A stretch of DNA of 64,000 nt from Verrucomicrobiota bacterium. GTDB lineage: Bacteria > Verrucomicrobiota > Verrucomicrobiia > Verrucomicrobiales > Verrucomicrobiaceae. The stretch is taken from the NCBI GenBank assembly GCA_026397715.1, contig JAPLUN010000409.1:1-64000 (forward strand), in the 5' to 3' direction. The position numbers were made by a program, and so were the translations under genes. The notes under the pieces are model-generated. The model had not been told where the DNA came from and made no database searches. It worked only from the letters and a program-made list of their open reading frames with translations. Below, piece after piece: positions 33,801-39,276 of the stretch (position 1 is the first letter of the stretch; every line of letters starts with the position of its first letter).

Positions 33801-36423
33801 GCGTGCTGCCCGTAGAGAACGCCTTGTAGTTGAGCGTGCCGCCTGCAAAACCGTTGTTGCGGATTGTGTCCGCAGCGAAGACGACGTTGGTCAGACCGCT
33901 GAGCACTGGGGATGCTGCCGCAGCCGCCAGCGGGTTCAACTGCACCGTGCCGCCCGTGATTGTAAGTGGCCCGCCGAAGTTCGGACTGCTCGTAGGGGTG
34001 ATGGTGACACCACTGGCCACACCACCGACGGTAACCGTGCTCCCCGTGGTGCTGGCAAGAGTCACCACGGTGCCGCTGGTGATGGCGCTGATATACCAAC
34101 TGCCGGTAAGGCCCGTGCCGGTGACCTGCTGGCCGACCACCAGGTTCGCCGTGCTGCCAAAGGTCAGGGTGGGCGCGGTCGTGGTGCCAGCGCTGACCGC
34201 CGTGGTCGCGATCCCCGTAGTCGCGCCAGTGACCGTGCCCAGGACGACCGTCGAACCTGTGCTGGTCAGATTCTGGCTCGTCGTGAACTGCGTGGGGCTG
34301 ATGATCTGGCTGATCACGGTACTGAACGGAACCCCCGTGCCCGAGATCGGCTGCCCGACCACAAGGCCAGTGGTGCTGGTCGTGGTGATAGTGCTCGATG
34401 CTGTGGTCCCAACCGCCGTGATACCAAAGGCGGCATTTGCCGTGCCGATAGTGCTGGAAGTTGTTCCAGGGCTGGAAATCTGCCACAAGCCGGAGTCATA
34501 CTTTGTGACGCCTGCACCCACGGTGGTGTTCGTGATGATTCCCTGGATGTCGTTCGTGTTCGTATTGGCACCACCGAGCACCAAATTCTTGGCACCTGTA
34601 CCATTGTTGACAATGTTGGGCTGGACAACAAGCGCACCTGTGCCGTTGCTCGTCAGGATGTTGTTCGTGGCATTGAGCAGGAGCACCTTGTTCGTCCAAG
34701 TCTGCGCCGCACCCGTATAGTTGAGCGTACCACCGCCGAAGACCACGCGGCCGGTGCTCACCGCATTCGTATTGTCATTGAGTGCCCCGATGCTGCTGAT
34801 GTTGAGTGTGCCAGCGTTGACGTTGGTGGCTCCGGTGTAGGTGCCAGCCGTTCCCTGAATGGTAAGGGTGCCCGTACCTGCCTTGGTCAAAACGATCGAT
34901 CCGGTGCCCTGAGTAGGCTCCAAGATGTTGCCCGTCAGCACCATTTCACCCGTTGAGGTCAGTGTGAGAGTGCGGGTCGTGGTTTCAGTGGGGCGGCTGA
35001 TGTTTGCATTGACGGTCATCGTTCCGTTGCTGGCGTTTGCGAGGGCTCCCGTGCCCCCGTTCGTCCATGTAATTGTTCCGCTAGGGCCGCTAAAGCTGGA
35101 GTTGAACCCGTTGCGTCCGTTCACTTGGAGGTTGGCGTTCAAATCCATCGAAATGTTCCCGAAGGTAATCGTCTGGTTGATCGGATTCGTGGTGTAGTTT
35201 CCAATGCTGTGATCAACAGTGATACCGTTGCTGTTTCCACGGACGCGGAAGCCGATGGTGCCCCAGTTCGTCGTGTCTGATCGGATTTCAAGGCCCTGGG
35301 TCGTTCCCGCACCATTCAAATCCACCGATCCCACTGCGCCAGTGGTGACTGAGCTGAAGCCGAGCGCCGAGGGCGTTGATACACGAACGGTGCCGCTGTC
35401 AATACGCATCGTTTGAGCGAAGCTGTTATTGCTGTTCTGCAGCCAAAGGGTGGAGGCGATGGTTGTTCCACTCTTGATGAAGCGATCTGTCGCGTTATCG
35501 GTCCCCAAAACTCTGCCGCTAACAATCCAGTTCCCGTTGCCGAAAAGAATGTTTGCGGCACCGGTGCCCAAATTCAGATTCCCACTGAGGGTGGTGATGC
35601 CATGGGTCGCCACAGCGCGTCCCTCGGTAGCTGCATTCCCCAAGGTGAGGTTGCCAGCCAAGGTGTTGTAGCCAATGCTAACAACGCCACCGCTCGCATT
35701 CGCCGTACCCGGACCACGACCCGCAACTGAAATCTCTCGGGTGAAATTGATTATCGAACTGGAGCCATCCAGAACAAGTGTCCCACCGGAGTATCCCGGG
35801 TTCCCAGTGCCGGCAATCCCAGTGATAGAGATGGCTGTGGTGCCAGTGCCAAGTTGACCTTGGCTGGTCACCACAAGATTCCCACCTTTGATCGCAACAT
35901 CTCCTGACAGCCCCGTGTTAGCGCCACCGAGAACCAAAGTTCCGTTACCCGTTTTGGTAAACCCCGAGGTACCCGCAAGCGAGGCAGAAATCGTGGCACG
36001 ATTTGTTCCCAAGCCACTGTTGTTCACCGCAAGCAAGGGTGAGGTAACCCCAGAAGGTGCCGTGAGCGTCAGAATATTGCCACCGCCTGCAATGGTGTAA
36101 CCACTGGAGTTGAAGGTAAGCCCACCCGCTGTGATCGGCCCGCCCAGCGTCACAGTGCCTGCGGTGCCGGTGAAGATGGCGATGTCCGTGCCATTGATCC
36201 AAGCTGCATCCGTGGCGACGCCATTCCACCAATTCGGCGAAGTTATATCCCAAGTGCCTGTGCCACCCAGCCCGCCACCCGTGGTCACATTGCCGAGCGC
36301 GGTGCTGTCCTGATCCCAATAAAGCGTCGCGGCCTGCAAGGGCTGTCCGATCTGCCAGGAGAAGATCAAGAGAATCATCGAAAGGCCGACGGTTTGTCTG
36401 TAGGCGCGTAAGAGCATTAACAT
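15865..36423 (-). CDS. Giant secreted autotransporter-associated beta-strand repeat protein, main part
   Basis: 6,852 residues, exported and probably surface-attached. The N-terminus is a signal peptide (MLMLLRAYRQ, a hydrophobic core, then QPLQA before ATLYWD). The segment after it (TLYWDQDS...WWNG...AIFTG) is the usual opening domain of verrucomicrobial proteins of this type. Most of the length is dozens of autotransporter-associated beta-strand repeats (GxGTLxLxGxNTYTGxTxVxxG) expected to form a long beta-helix. A PA14-like domain (GNYTFRSGSDDGLALYLDG) lies near residues 4660-4830. Four GTGIP-type modules and several IVGGWAVxNGADFxSY-type modules are interspersed. The frame ends at TAA 15865 within a repeat; the rest follows in another frame, for a total near 9,350 residues. 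No Shine-Dalgarno precedes the ATG. Adhesion or cell-surface structure is inferred. Confidence 0.87.
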   Translation of the reverse strand: MLMLLRAYRQTVGLSMILLIFSWQIGQPLQAATLYWDQDSTALGNVTTGGGLGGTGTWDITSPNWWNGVATDAAWINGTDIAIFTGTAGTVTLGGPITAGGLTFNSSGYTIAGGGNILTLTAPSGVTSPLLAVNNSGLGTNRATISASLAGTSGFTKTGNGTLVLGGANTGLSGDVAIKGGNLVVTSQGQLGTGTTAISITGIAGTGNPGYSGGTLVLDGSSSIINFTREISVAGRGPGTANASGGVVSIGYNTLAGNLTLGNAATEGRAVATHGITTLSGNLNLGTGAANILFGNGNWIVSGRVLGTDNATDRFIKSGTTIASTLWLQNSNNSFAQTMRIDSGTVRVSTPSALGFSSVTTGAVGSVDLNGAGTTQGLEIRSDTTNWGTIGFRVRGNSNGITVDHSIGNYTTNPINQTITFGNISMDLNANLQVNGRNGFNSSFSGPSGTITWTNGGTGALANASNGTMTVNANISRPTETTTRTLTLTSTGEMVLTGNILEPTQGTGSIVLTKAGTGTLTIQGTAGTYTGATNVNAGTLNISSIGALNDNTNAVSTGRVVFGGGTLNYTGAAQTWTNKVLLLNATNNILTSNGTGALVVQPNIVNNGTGAKNLVLGGANTNTNDIQGIITNTTVGAGVTKYDSGLWQISSPGTTSSTIGTANAAFGITAVGTTASSTITTTSTTGLVVGQPISGTGVPFSTVISQIISPTQFTTSQNLTSTGSTVVLGTVTGATTGIATTAVSAGTTTAPTLTFGSTANLVVGQQVTGTGLTGSWYISAITSGTVVTLASTTGSTVTVGGVASGVTITPTSSPNFGGPLTITGGTVQLNPLAAAAASPVLSGLTNVVFAADTIRNNGFAGGTLNYKAFSTGSTQTAGILSVTAGAGTVQITPGASGTNTLTFGSMVVPATGTSLNLVVPASPGTNSIAFTTGNTLVNGIVGARAYFNGADFLGGTTTAAAATYSTFAGGAALTTANTLPYFVTGDVTAQTTATINAGIKFSSARALTLASGQTLTLQNGGNTVSGGILQTGGFSSTISGGTGITSGGAAELVFRTDTASDTLTLSTPILVGTTGGFSKNGAGTLVLNAVNAGAASTINVNEGTLRLSGATTTLGATNMNLTVRQGTTLDVNGVNVSATPVVSGTATLPLNALAGAGTVTNGNAGTTSTIAIGSGNTAGIFSGIIQNGAGTVALTKTGTATQTLTGLNTFTGPLTLTGTGASTIAATTLANIGVASSIGRGDNTSTATNQASIVFASGANTILYTGASTSVFQTTQTPSVSIDRLFTITGGATGTIDSSGQFGNNTAAASSANNATLVFNNTNAIAYAGSGTATLGLAGTSTGDNRFVPLLNNANFALTKSGVGLWILDPTSSNTYAGATTITGGALQVAAQASLIQGLSANSNLTLNGGVLQTSGTFAMNLGTGAGQVQFTGIGGFAASTSKLTVNLSSGATLALGTAPTAGSTLILSSTTALADVELINPINLGTAARTIQVDDNGTTNLDFATVSGVISGGAGGTLTKSGAGTLIVGNANTYTANTILNNGSLIVTSLGNASGTASSSLGASGGTFNWNGDAALNLLYVGSGETSSRPITFTPAMTAARTYTIDSSGSGALSLSSITNSQTGAFALTLQLRGTNTDNNVVTSVLGNGANTLAVTKADGGVWILNPASANTFTGAISSNGGLLGLTANGIGAASAININNGGIFAFGGALTTAVTVQGNNSTGVFAGQNAITLNNSVTKTAGNNQWTISNNLENGALLTVNGNFVNAEAGTTAATQTISFRGYGSTLWNGAITENAAAGGKIAWNIGIHPDASFTMAGAANTYTGATTLVQGRLILNKTAGVNPLGATSTFAFNGGEVQGSFALTGTSAIATPITLGGDPATFSGGNSIELSAATALSLAASRLLVNNISGGSLTITGNISNTAASTLTVLGSGTTTLNGIYAAGTGANALTYSGTGTFTSTGANTATGALTVNRGAVTLSGPNGAWTAGTFTLNAGTLTLDNSVNNNSNRLFDTGAISMVGGTLSLIGNTTAEVAGALTVTGPSSINMSGVGTNSLTFASVTFTGSPAALDISGVTGLGTSNQIFFTTSTGLGILPATSGIVSKVMIAGDFVSYNHDGTNPNANGLQAFTGYNTGSINTAPATATMSVNASTGLTASRTINALKITGTGLTVGTAGRTLTLTAGNILNTGGNNAITAAQITGGQTLFLQTDSGTTLDLNGALVGQTIQKTGAGQLNLNAAQFYNTTTNIAGGTVRLNGGMNTLFAAGSATPGTLSLDVGTTLDLNGNTQYVGALNSYGSGLPGTSGTVTSTTGTPTFVTRDGGSFGGQITGGINFVKTGANAQTFAMAQTYTGTTSILGQTITLENDGALTNTSAIDINYAGLTLSNNTNLQTQNNNRINDAAPITLRGGTITYTGRVGTIATETFGAISLAQGSNTITATPTAGSSAFSSVDLTFGALTRTAGSTINFTGTNLGQQGNNARIVFASAPAVVGGGILGAWAVANQTDYAAYNAGQGVGVVGQGGYTGYNSQNIGTANTVPLAGVFASGSITNLNATAAASTLLPSGTTTTGLLRIGGAFTNDILFTGASDVLNLELGGILRSDNANNTTIGTTGTRGIITSGTSELITYNNQGTLTINSAIQGALALIKDGASILSLTNDYTGNASAYSGGTIVNRGTLNLNGAAGAVVIPGNLTINGGVTGGGSTVAMITNAGQIATTSNVTINGQGTLTLVGNNTLNSVTFNNIGGNVNTPTINVGGILTLSSSSPITATSSNAATTAIITGGTVALASGANTFSIAPIAVGGVTYTTVQPTLTIASIIANGASPSSISKTGDGILLLSGANTYTGGTTVGGTSGGLMLGSNAASIITAGTGLNANAILSGPAGTGSVSMASGTALLTNDTDRTLANPITFLGTPTFRNTTTGTTRTITLNGSITTPTGALTVNVDNPNLTAAFVGPITTAGSLTSVTKTGLGNLIINLTGAGAIPISLNDGGTLGLLTDGDGDVQNDVINVGAITMTASPPTISIGRAGQTVLWNQAINKIITPTSFSSLASGLTVNNANQYQLALSDGVALSTIAATPVFNVATANNSNTNDGLVLSGIVSGGATGASNVVLTKSGAGTLALTGVNTFGGSSAIIDVTAGILSVNANSGLGEASNVVRLSANSGTQGLRLAGGTTYTLTGRTINLNAATVGIDVAANTTATIDTAFTFSAAANALQKNDFGTLIITANNSTRTGTTTIAQGVVQIDNVNALGSGQINVAAPGTNTSQGGGALWLTNNINLASPINLATGGGNGFGINNTGAVFSASGNNTLSGSITNTSAVGYILGAASGATLNITAGAMANTNSPTFNAVGTGIINLASYTPNTAAFSKIGTGTLNLTGTASSTAAITVTQGTFNISGAGQLTGATGNITVNNNALLNIDDTTGGPLLRIAGTRAVGLTNGSLTYTANGAAVSAQAFGALTSSWGANTLTLNNGGGSNATLTFASLAAIGGGSVLSLNSAQTFNGTTNQLIFTALAPQTAGIIARTVIKDGAGTNFATQSAAAAAVTAFSAYTVSNGTGTGGDLAFTNVNGGTAYGINASNVAGVFSATTTYNVTGDTAALSNPGLNGRTLNALRIDGANTDVTFATSGGNQLTLTSGNLLSTAAGQTIGNATLVGLNSAPVINFGAVEGGLLVDTGADLTVNAAIAGTVNMTKGLNGNLTFNTKQFFNTSTSYFTINGGTVTLAGGENTLWQGAQGGTAGQNLAVGPGATLNLGANAQMVGQITSPNRTAFAGTGGVITGTNLLISADTQGTTAGWGGSIQGTGLVFNKAGSTGTVFFSNNTYTGATIITGGTLTLQDEGRLSATSGIALNGGSLTITEAGTMSNADRVNNAATISMRGGVLTYTGRDSINSTETLGDILIAEGGNNIVMNNGAVGVVRSAVLSLGNITNSNGAMLLLNSMSGQMGTAARMTATNGASLLVNGIVPWMNSGGADLVSYVAPTAGNLSGGFAALNQPGYQGYDGTVLPAANNATGNYKVATTAINLPTGGLNVNALALNPGAAQTFTYANSTDILNLTAGLLVKSGAFSTTIGSAVDSGRLTAGGTPDSVADTLNLVLTSAAANIINSRIVDNGADPLRLTYTGYNASTLEIRNGGNTYTGGTVVNTPNGSQTNGIMDLNVTGATGANGNSAIPLATTVADSLIINGGNVRLLQANQINFGITPILRGQFAILQLNNNNQTLAGLAFENNGGTTAPSVTTGTGILKLTGGITAISSNVGTVSTISGAGTGGIALDLNGANRTFNVAPVTVNGNTTVANVTPTLAISAPIGDSAVSGAGMNKTGNGLLQLSGASLFGGGVNVQAGGLAVGGSTNVTTRDGTTGIVSAFANGPIGTGALTIGAAGTYLTSTGANTLSNALVLSGTQITLKGTNNLTIQGNNTTTTLLGNTTVTVDAPQAVLALNMLLDDGGNGYGITKEGLGTLLLGSNNTFKGGVTVNAGTLTLAGLNDNSTAPVFSGTLATIGNGGLLSLQNNGTANNGVISYANNIVINGSLAAASLNVGNNGANTGNTIAINDLQLNGGQILNVSSANGYTLRLVNISGDTVGGAAPMINVASGSTVVVFGWSGDKPVNVGQGNLLFTDQVQIGTTTTLSSGAPIVLNGAYPIQINSAVLTGANMTSYGYSSGGLNGAFAQLAAAPTATVSQAFSGVGFSGSNMFINQLSDGTIAYRPAATAATFTNGAAAYSGFVNITTGGNYTFRSGSDDGLALYLDGVAVASDGTFGHGLSDLANVTLNLTSGYHSIVYKVTNAGSSGGFRLFYSGADTGNSFQSIASSNLFGTLAAPTAANGYNGAAIINNAYYLGNGTTATLDSFGTQFGAVVAPQAANQIDTAGTQGAGTFSMVLGNSSILNVTNGASGSFGTGWFGADGLISIGTGAIIATTNVGTAASAGTLNLIGTITQSGTGLVTGTGASGALIKAGQGTLILGGNNATAGTFTGDLAIQDGTVMLNHVGALPSGLVTVSGTTLTAQAAATTAAGSSVITGITSTASMQQGMAVTGTGIPNGAYIVSVDSASQITISQGATASGSITNLVGATNGMLDVNGLSISKALTINGTGTAPLSGNFKGAIWNSSATAATLSGAITLGSASSIGGYGDLTFSSNITGAFALTKTGTNNLTLSGSGNSFTTLAVNLGTLKLGDAGALSDTTNGTTLSTGAVLDLNGMTIGAEPITIAGAGFGGSGTLSGVGTVSSLAALINSSSTAASLAGPVVMSAATSIGGSRVNALSGVTSGDITLSGVVSGAFTLTKVGTNNLTLTAANTYGTATTGTTTINQGSITLSGSGTLGIFGTTATTLNNATYTGITPDVKLSLDNTGTASSARLGTRGLTLNGGLLEILGNSSTAVNEALATDAQIAINVGYNLISLDNNGANLRITTAGTGTLSRANGATLFIRGDALGQGTGATNTNIILATTTAPTNFQTFLGQAGANGTTNKQILPWAIADTSSTSNGTTATTQFLVNDGATNGLRPLNTSTEMATAFTANANMRVTGALNSGAAATGVTSNSVNSITFENAGPFTVNAFRNLQVESGGILAKTSSSITGAGTLTTTAATTAWTIHTMGSSTTLTLDVALGGRVAPTTGGFFKSGDGKVLLNSTTGNSYTGATIINLGTVEIAAGAPDNAIFYRFATAPLINANTTTANNDALVMTGGLLELNGNNQIFGDLLSRNSTPGSGGIINNAGSLATFITNVGTARDWTGQINGNLNFIKTGGTQLNLRDNNQFTGNATFMGSITTLVDQGRLSGMAAGDTISIRNSLLRWDDSGIQAMSNRISSAVAVNLDGGAFEYISRSGTVGSVTLGNLSVTGGNAVIRANVGNSGLGQATLNLGGTFSRSTGSTLTFTSGGGVLGNNPFVTATAAGLTANTSNIIGGWATVVTNDGTLAAVNAEFAKYDPATGIRQLNGIEQTTTLAAATSTSNVRFSGTQSVINGGQIINSLTLNGAASTVNFAAGTDTLTLASGGLLSGTDNAARTIGSTAVRGRLTTSGSELFLHNGANTLTINSDIGANGAGTFDLVMDAMAQVANTPTINLANANTYTGTAYSNGVLLLLNNQTGSGNAITGSLVVTGGTQSGGDTAGVGNATTRNLGSQQIADTATVTVRGGAAWDLNGFNETVSKLAFQSQGGFVTATNGPGSTFVISGIGTLTLTNTVDTISASALDDVRIVPMLSGRLALPSTATITVAQVAGGLTAVQGTTGQSNEQIGLAINSNILTSGTINKEGAGVLQLGGFSSQTLMVNVNAGTLVLGPSTGTAASNYVSTAINLANTGTILDMRGNSNIVVGTISGATGTFIKNFNVSTGATLVTGDSTSGTFAGTFLSDYTSGLLSVTKVGSGDWTLTGDSSGALLGTLTILGDAVLMDQATGKLGFVTTNLGRGGVLTLNGTGAISDRLGGTTSIQTTTADRVFNNRGGVLNYQGSSSSAVVENLNTVTNLAGQTQWNLTQNTGNQTRINLGTLSAQSAANTGNLVLNAGATGTLGGGAAGANRVTVFATTPTLVGTNPGTSGSVTNGIRPDIIGIDSTNTTGGFVTHDTNGFRLLTSAEYRSLLTSTTGAGVVLNGSMNNSTTLQVQDASNLFAGMAVSGTGIAANSVISSVAGNTITLSAATTGGLQTQRITFGATAAANFVTTVSNAIQQATTFQSLTLNNGGGVGYFSGGNLASTNSPSGQFYGLNGALNTLTITSGGVIANSGNTGFSGGSIISGANPMHFHVLGSGTTLSLGSTILGTGGIVKSDAGTAILSGRSYNTGATTVNNGTLQLGTGLGTNPLLVIPTATVATVADLNVNSGTFDLNGNTQAIRRLTNTTLNI
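21930..22445 (-). other. PA14-like domain inside the giant protein
   Basis: The translated segment contains GSDDGLALYLDGVAVAS, then GLSDLANVTLNLTSGYH and YKVTNAGSSGGFRLFYSG. This order matches PA14/GLEYA-type carbohydrate-binding modules, including the DDG motif near residue 4750. It is the only non-repeat globular domain I recognise in the giant protein and could bind glycans. Confidence 0.7.
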
Positions 36424-36453
36424 ATTGCTGGAAATTTGAACGGAGGGGGCTGA

Positions 36454-36459
36454 ATTATA
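36454..36459 (-). promoter_or_regulatory. -10 box of the giant gene
   Basis: A perfect TATAAT on the minus strand lies 30 bp before the ATG at 36423, which would give a leader of about 24 nt. At 17-bp spacing the -35 position reads TATTCT, a poor match, so the promoter may need an activator. The position overlaps the direct repeat at 36457-36492. Confidence 0.55.
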
Positions 36460-36492
36460 AAGAATAATGCAGCTGCAGAATAAAGAATAATG
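36457..36492. repeat. 13-bp direct repeat around a GCAGCTGC palindrome
   Basis: ATAAAGAATAATG occurs twice without mismatch, at 36457-36469 and 36480-36492, 23 bp start to start (about two helical turns). The 10 bp between contain CAGCTGCAG, and GCAGCTGC is palindromic. One copy overlaps the -10 box and the other covers the -35 region, a good arrangement for a transcription factor site. Confidence 0.6.
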
Positions 36493-36513
36493 GACAAAAA
36501 TGCCAAACTTTTG

Positions 36514-36530
36514 TTTGATTTTAAATCAAA
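36514..36530. promoter_or_regulatory. Operator-like palindrome upstream of the giant gene
   Basis: TTTGATTT-T-AAATCAAA is a perfect 8-bp inverted repeat around one central base, about 55 bp upstream of the proposed -10 box. It fits a dimeric regulator site or a small AT hairpin; no regulator family can be named. Confidence 0.4.
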
Positions 36531-36878
36531 TAATTAATTGATTCCGAGGGCTTTGTAGGGATTTCAACTTGATCTCATTCACGGAAGACCGTCGCCCCAC
36601 GATTCAGCGTTGAGTTGCTTTGCCGACTGAGGTCTCTCCCACCTCGCTCCCAGTCACCAACTTTGCCAAATGTTGTAGACCAAATACAATCGAGTTTTAA
36701 AACTATCCACAACATTGTAAATAAATGTTTTATACATCTGTCATGCCATCTACCACATGAATTGCCTTGCGAGTGTGATTCTTAAAAGTGTTATTTTGGC
36801 TCTTTGAAAGTAAAGTTTTGCGCTGTCCAAATCTAGGGAATTCAACTGTAGGACTTATCCTCTATCTGTCCCTCCGGC

Positions 36879-36904
36879 ATGGCGCAAACTGATCATCGCG
36901 CCAT
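36879..36904 (-). terminator. Possible terminator hairpin after the coiled-coil gene
   Basis: ATGGCGC / GCGCCAT pair as a perfect 7-bp stem with a 12-nt loop, 15 bp past the stop of the minus-strand gene. No T-run follows on the minus strand, so the terminator role is weak; TTTT follows on the plus strand, where no gene ends. Confidence 0.3.
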
Positions 36905-36918
36905 TTTCGTTCCGCAGC

Positions 36919-37779
36919 TCAAGGTTGCGGTTTAGGCGCAGGAAGCCGTGCAGCGTCCGGCTCAAAGTCGAGCACGTCCTGATGGGTGCGCAGAGCCTTG
37001 CGAGCCTTGTCAAAGAAAGAGGAGAGATCCTCGGCGTTCATCTGCTGCTTGTCGTCGATGTAAGCATGCAGCTTTTGGATCTGCGCGTCTGCATCCAGAT
37101 TCACCGAACCCATAACCTTCTGGGCCTGCTTGTAGGTGCCGGAGAACTTGCTCTGCGCCTGCTCAAAGGCCTCCTTGGCACCTTCCTGGCGCAGATATTC
37201 CTTCTCGGCATCGCGAAAATCGCTGCTGAAGAGACGCTTGAAGAAGCCGCCCTTCGGTTTGGTGATTTGCTTGGAGGCTTGGGCGTCAAAATAGTTCGCC
37301 AGCTCCTGAAACTCCTGCATCGGCTTCTGATACTGTTTTTTCAGGTAGCCGAGTCCGGTGGTGATGATCGAAAGCTTTTCCACTTCCGCCTTCGAAAGCG
37401 CCTGTCCGGCCTTCACCTTGTCTTCCAGCAGGTCAATGTACTGCAGCGTGGTCTTGTTGCCCTCAAAAATGTTTTCAAACTCCTTGGCCGCGATGGCCAG
37501 GCGCTTGCGCTCGCCCGTGCGCAGTTCATCGATCTTTTTCTCGTGTTCATCATTGATCGCAGTGATCATTTTCTGATGCTGCGCCGCCTGGGTGTCGAGC
37601 GTACGCTGGAATTCAGCCGCCTTCGCACTCATCTCTTCGGCATGCGTGGTTTTAATCTGCTCAAGCTCTGCATGCACGGCCGCAAGATCCGCGTGCGACT
37701 GAAACAGGAACCAGCCGAGCACTCCGGAAGCGAGAAAGCTCAGCACCAGCAGAGCGGTAAGATTTTTGATGGCGGTCAT
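36919..37779 (-). CDS. Membrane-anchored coiled-coil protein
   Basis: 286 residues from the Met at 37779 (MTAIKNLTALLV). The frame continues to 37815, but the extra residues separate the start from its hydrophobic segment, so I prefer 37779. Residues 5-25 are one transmembrane helix or uncleaved signal (LLVLSFLASGVLGWFLF). Residues 30-90 are charged, rich in Glu, Lys, Gln and Ala, and likely coiled coil; a second helical region is around 180-260, and the C-terminus is Pro-rich. This suggests a protein anchored in the inner membrane with a long periplasmic rod. I recognise no named family. It is divergent from the MFS gene at 37931 and flanks the AT-rich island. Confidence 0.7.
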   Translation of the reverse strand: MTAIKNLTALLVLSFLASGVLGWFLFQSHADLAAVHAELEQIKTTHAEEMSAKAAEFQRTLDTQAAQHQKMITAINDEHEKKIDELRTGERKRLAIAAKEFENIFEGNKTTLQYIDLLEDKVKAGQALSKAEVEKLSIITTGLGYLKKQYQKPMQEFQELANYFDAQASKQITKPKGGFFKRLFSSDFRDAEKEYLRQEGAKEAFEQAQSKFSGTYKQAQKVMGSVNLDADAQIQKLHAYIDDKQQMNAEDLSSFFDKARKALRTHQDVLDFEPDAARLPAPKPQP

Positions 37780-37930
37780 GGTAGGGAAGAGTTGATGAGA
37801 CTGCGAGGCACGCAAGTCTATTCATTGGGACGCTTTTGCGCTGCAATACACGGCTCATGCACGCCTTCCGCCGCTTCATCAAGTTGGAATCCTGTTAGGG
37901 CTGGCTGATTTTCTGCGTCTTGTATCTTCG

Positions 37931-39229
37931 ATGTCTTCCACCTCCCGCCCCACGATCGTCCGCCATCAAATCCTTGCCACGGCGACGATGGTGGCCTTCC
38001 TGATGTATCTGGACCGCATTTGCCTGGCACAGATCGTGGCCTCAGATTCGTTTCAAAAAAGTGTCGCGTTGGAAGGCTGGCAGATTGACTGGGTGAAGGG
38101 CGCGTTCTTCTGGGCTTATGCCCTGGCTCAAGTCCCCGCCGGTTGGCTGAGCGATCGCTTCGGCACGCGCGTTCTGATCACCATCTACATTGCCACGTGG
38201 TCCGTCTTCACTGCCGCCTCCAGCTTTTCACTGGGCTTCACCACGCTGCTGATCGCCCGGCTCTGCTGCGGCCTTGCCGAAGCGGGCTACTATCCCGCCA
38301 GCAGCGGCCTGCTCACCCGCTGGGCTCACATTGAATCACGCGGATTTGCCAGCAGCATGATTTCATGGGGCGGACGTGTGGGCGGCGCTGTGGCACCGGC
38401 CCTCACCGCCTTTGTCATTTTACGATCTGGCGACTGGCGCTGGGCGGGGTGGCTCTATGGGTTGGTCGGCGTGATCGTCGCCATCTGCTACTGGCGCGTG
38501 TTTCGTGAGCACCCACGTCAGCATCCACAATGCAACGCAGCGGAGATCGACCTGCTGGCCGAAGGACGGGGTGACTTCCAGCCCATCAAAGATCCCCCAC
38601 GGCGTTTCCCCCTCAAGGCCGCCTGCAAGAGCCTCAACCTATGGATGGCGAATGCCGTGCAGTTCTTCACCAACATCGGCTGGGCATTTCTCATCCTTTC
38701 CCTGCCCGATTATCTCAAAAAGGTGATGCATCTGGAGGAAGATCTGGCCGGCTACATCACCACCGGCGCGCTTTCCATTGGCATCGTGGCACTCCCTCTT
38801 GGCGGTTTCATCACCGACTACATCACACGCCATCATGGCAAACGCATGGGCCGCATGCTCCCCATGTCCGTGACCAAGTTCGCCGCAGCCGGCTGTTACG
38901 TGCTGGCTTTGTGGACTGACTCGCCTTGGGGCATGGCCGCAGCCTTTGGCCTTGCCGCCTTTTTTGGCGATATCGGTCTGCCTGCCATGTGGACTACCAT
39001 GCAGGACATCAGCGGCAAAAATCAGGCGCAGCTCTTTGGCTGGTCCAACATGTGGGGAAACTTCGGCGCCGCCATCATGCCCATGCTCTTCACCCTGGTG
39101 CTCAAGTCTTATGACACCAATCACGACTTCCACGAAGGCGTGTGGATGTGTGCCACGGCCTTCGTGCTCGCCGGTTTGTTTGCCCTGTTCGTGAACGCAG
39201 AAAAGCCCGTGATTCAGGAGGGCGCATAA
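37931..39229 (+). CDS. MFS transporter, anion:cation symporter-like
   Basis: 432 residues with about twelve hydrophobic helices, an inner-membrane secondary transporter. The loop between helices 2 and 3 carries the major facilitator motif (GWLSDRFGTRV), and helix 4-5 shows GLAEAGYYPASSGLL, as in the anion:cation symporter group (hexuronate, glucarate or phthalate carriers). The second half repeats the pattern weakly (GGFITDYITRHHGKRMGR). Organic acid or sugar acid uptake is inferred; the substrate cannot be read from the sequence. It stands alone, converging with the RRM gene. Confidence 0.83.
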   Translation: MSSTSRPTIVRHQILATATMVAFLMYLDRICLAQIVASDSFQKSVALEGWQIDWVKGAFFWAYALAQVPAGWLSDRFGTRVLITIYIATWSVFTAASSFSLGFTTLLIARLCCGLAEAGYYPASSGLLTRWAHIESRGFASSMISWGGRVGGAVAPALTAFVILRSGDWRWAGWLYGLVGVIVAICYWRVFREHPRQHPQCNAAEIDLLAEGRGDFQPIKDPPRRFPLKAACKSLNLWMANAVQFFTNIGWAFLILSLPDYLKKVMHLEEDLAGYITTGALSIGIVALPLGGFITDYITRHHGKRMGRMLPMSVTKFAAAGCYVLALWTDSPWGMAAAFGLAAFFGDIGLPAMWTTMQDISGKNQAQLFGWSNMWGNFGAAIMPMLFTLVLKSYDTNHDFHEGVWMCATAFVLAGLFALFVNAEKPVIQEGA

Positions 39230-39276
39230 CGCTCTCACCGGATCACGGGCGTGAAATCTAAAATCAGGGTCAGGTG

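Larger units (their letters stand above)
36424..36918. other. AT-rich 495-bp intergenic island
   Basis: No gene is supported here. The stretch is markedly AT-rich against a GC-rich background and full of short palindromes: TTTGATTT-T-AAATCAAA (36514-36530), AGTTTTAAAACT (36693-36704) nested between ATGTTGT (36670-36676) and ACAACAT (36709-36715), and AATTAATT near 36532. Together with the promoter and direct repeat at 36454-36492 it looks like the control region of the giant gene, or a laterally acquired spacer. Confidence 0.6.

Noticed and set aside
36693-36704. Small RNA gene in the AT-rich island
   Set aside because: The palindromes are short and AT-only, with no promoter-terminator pair around them.
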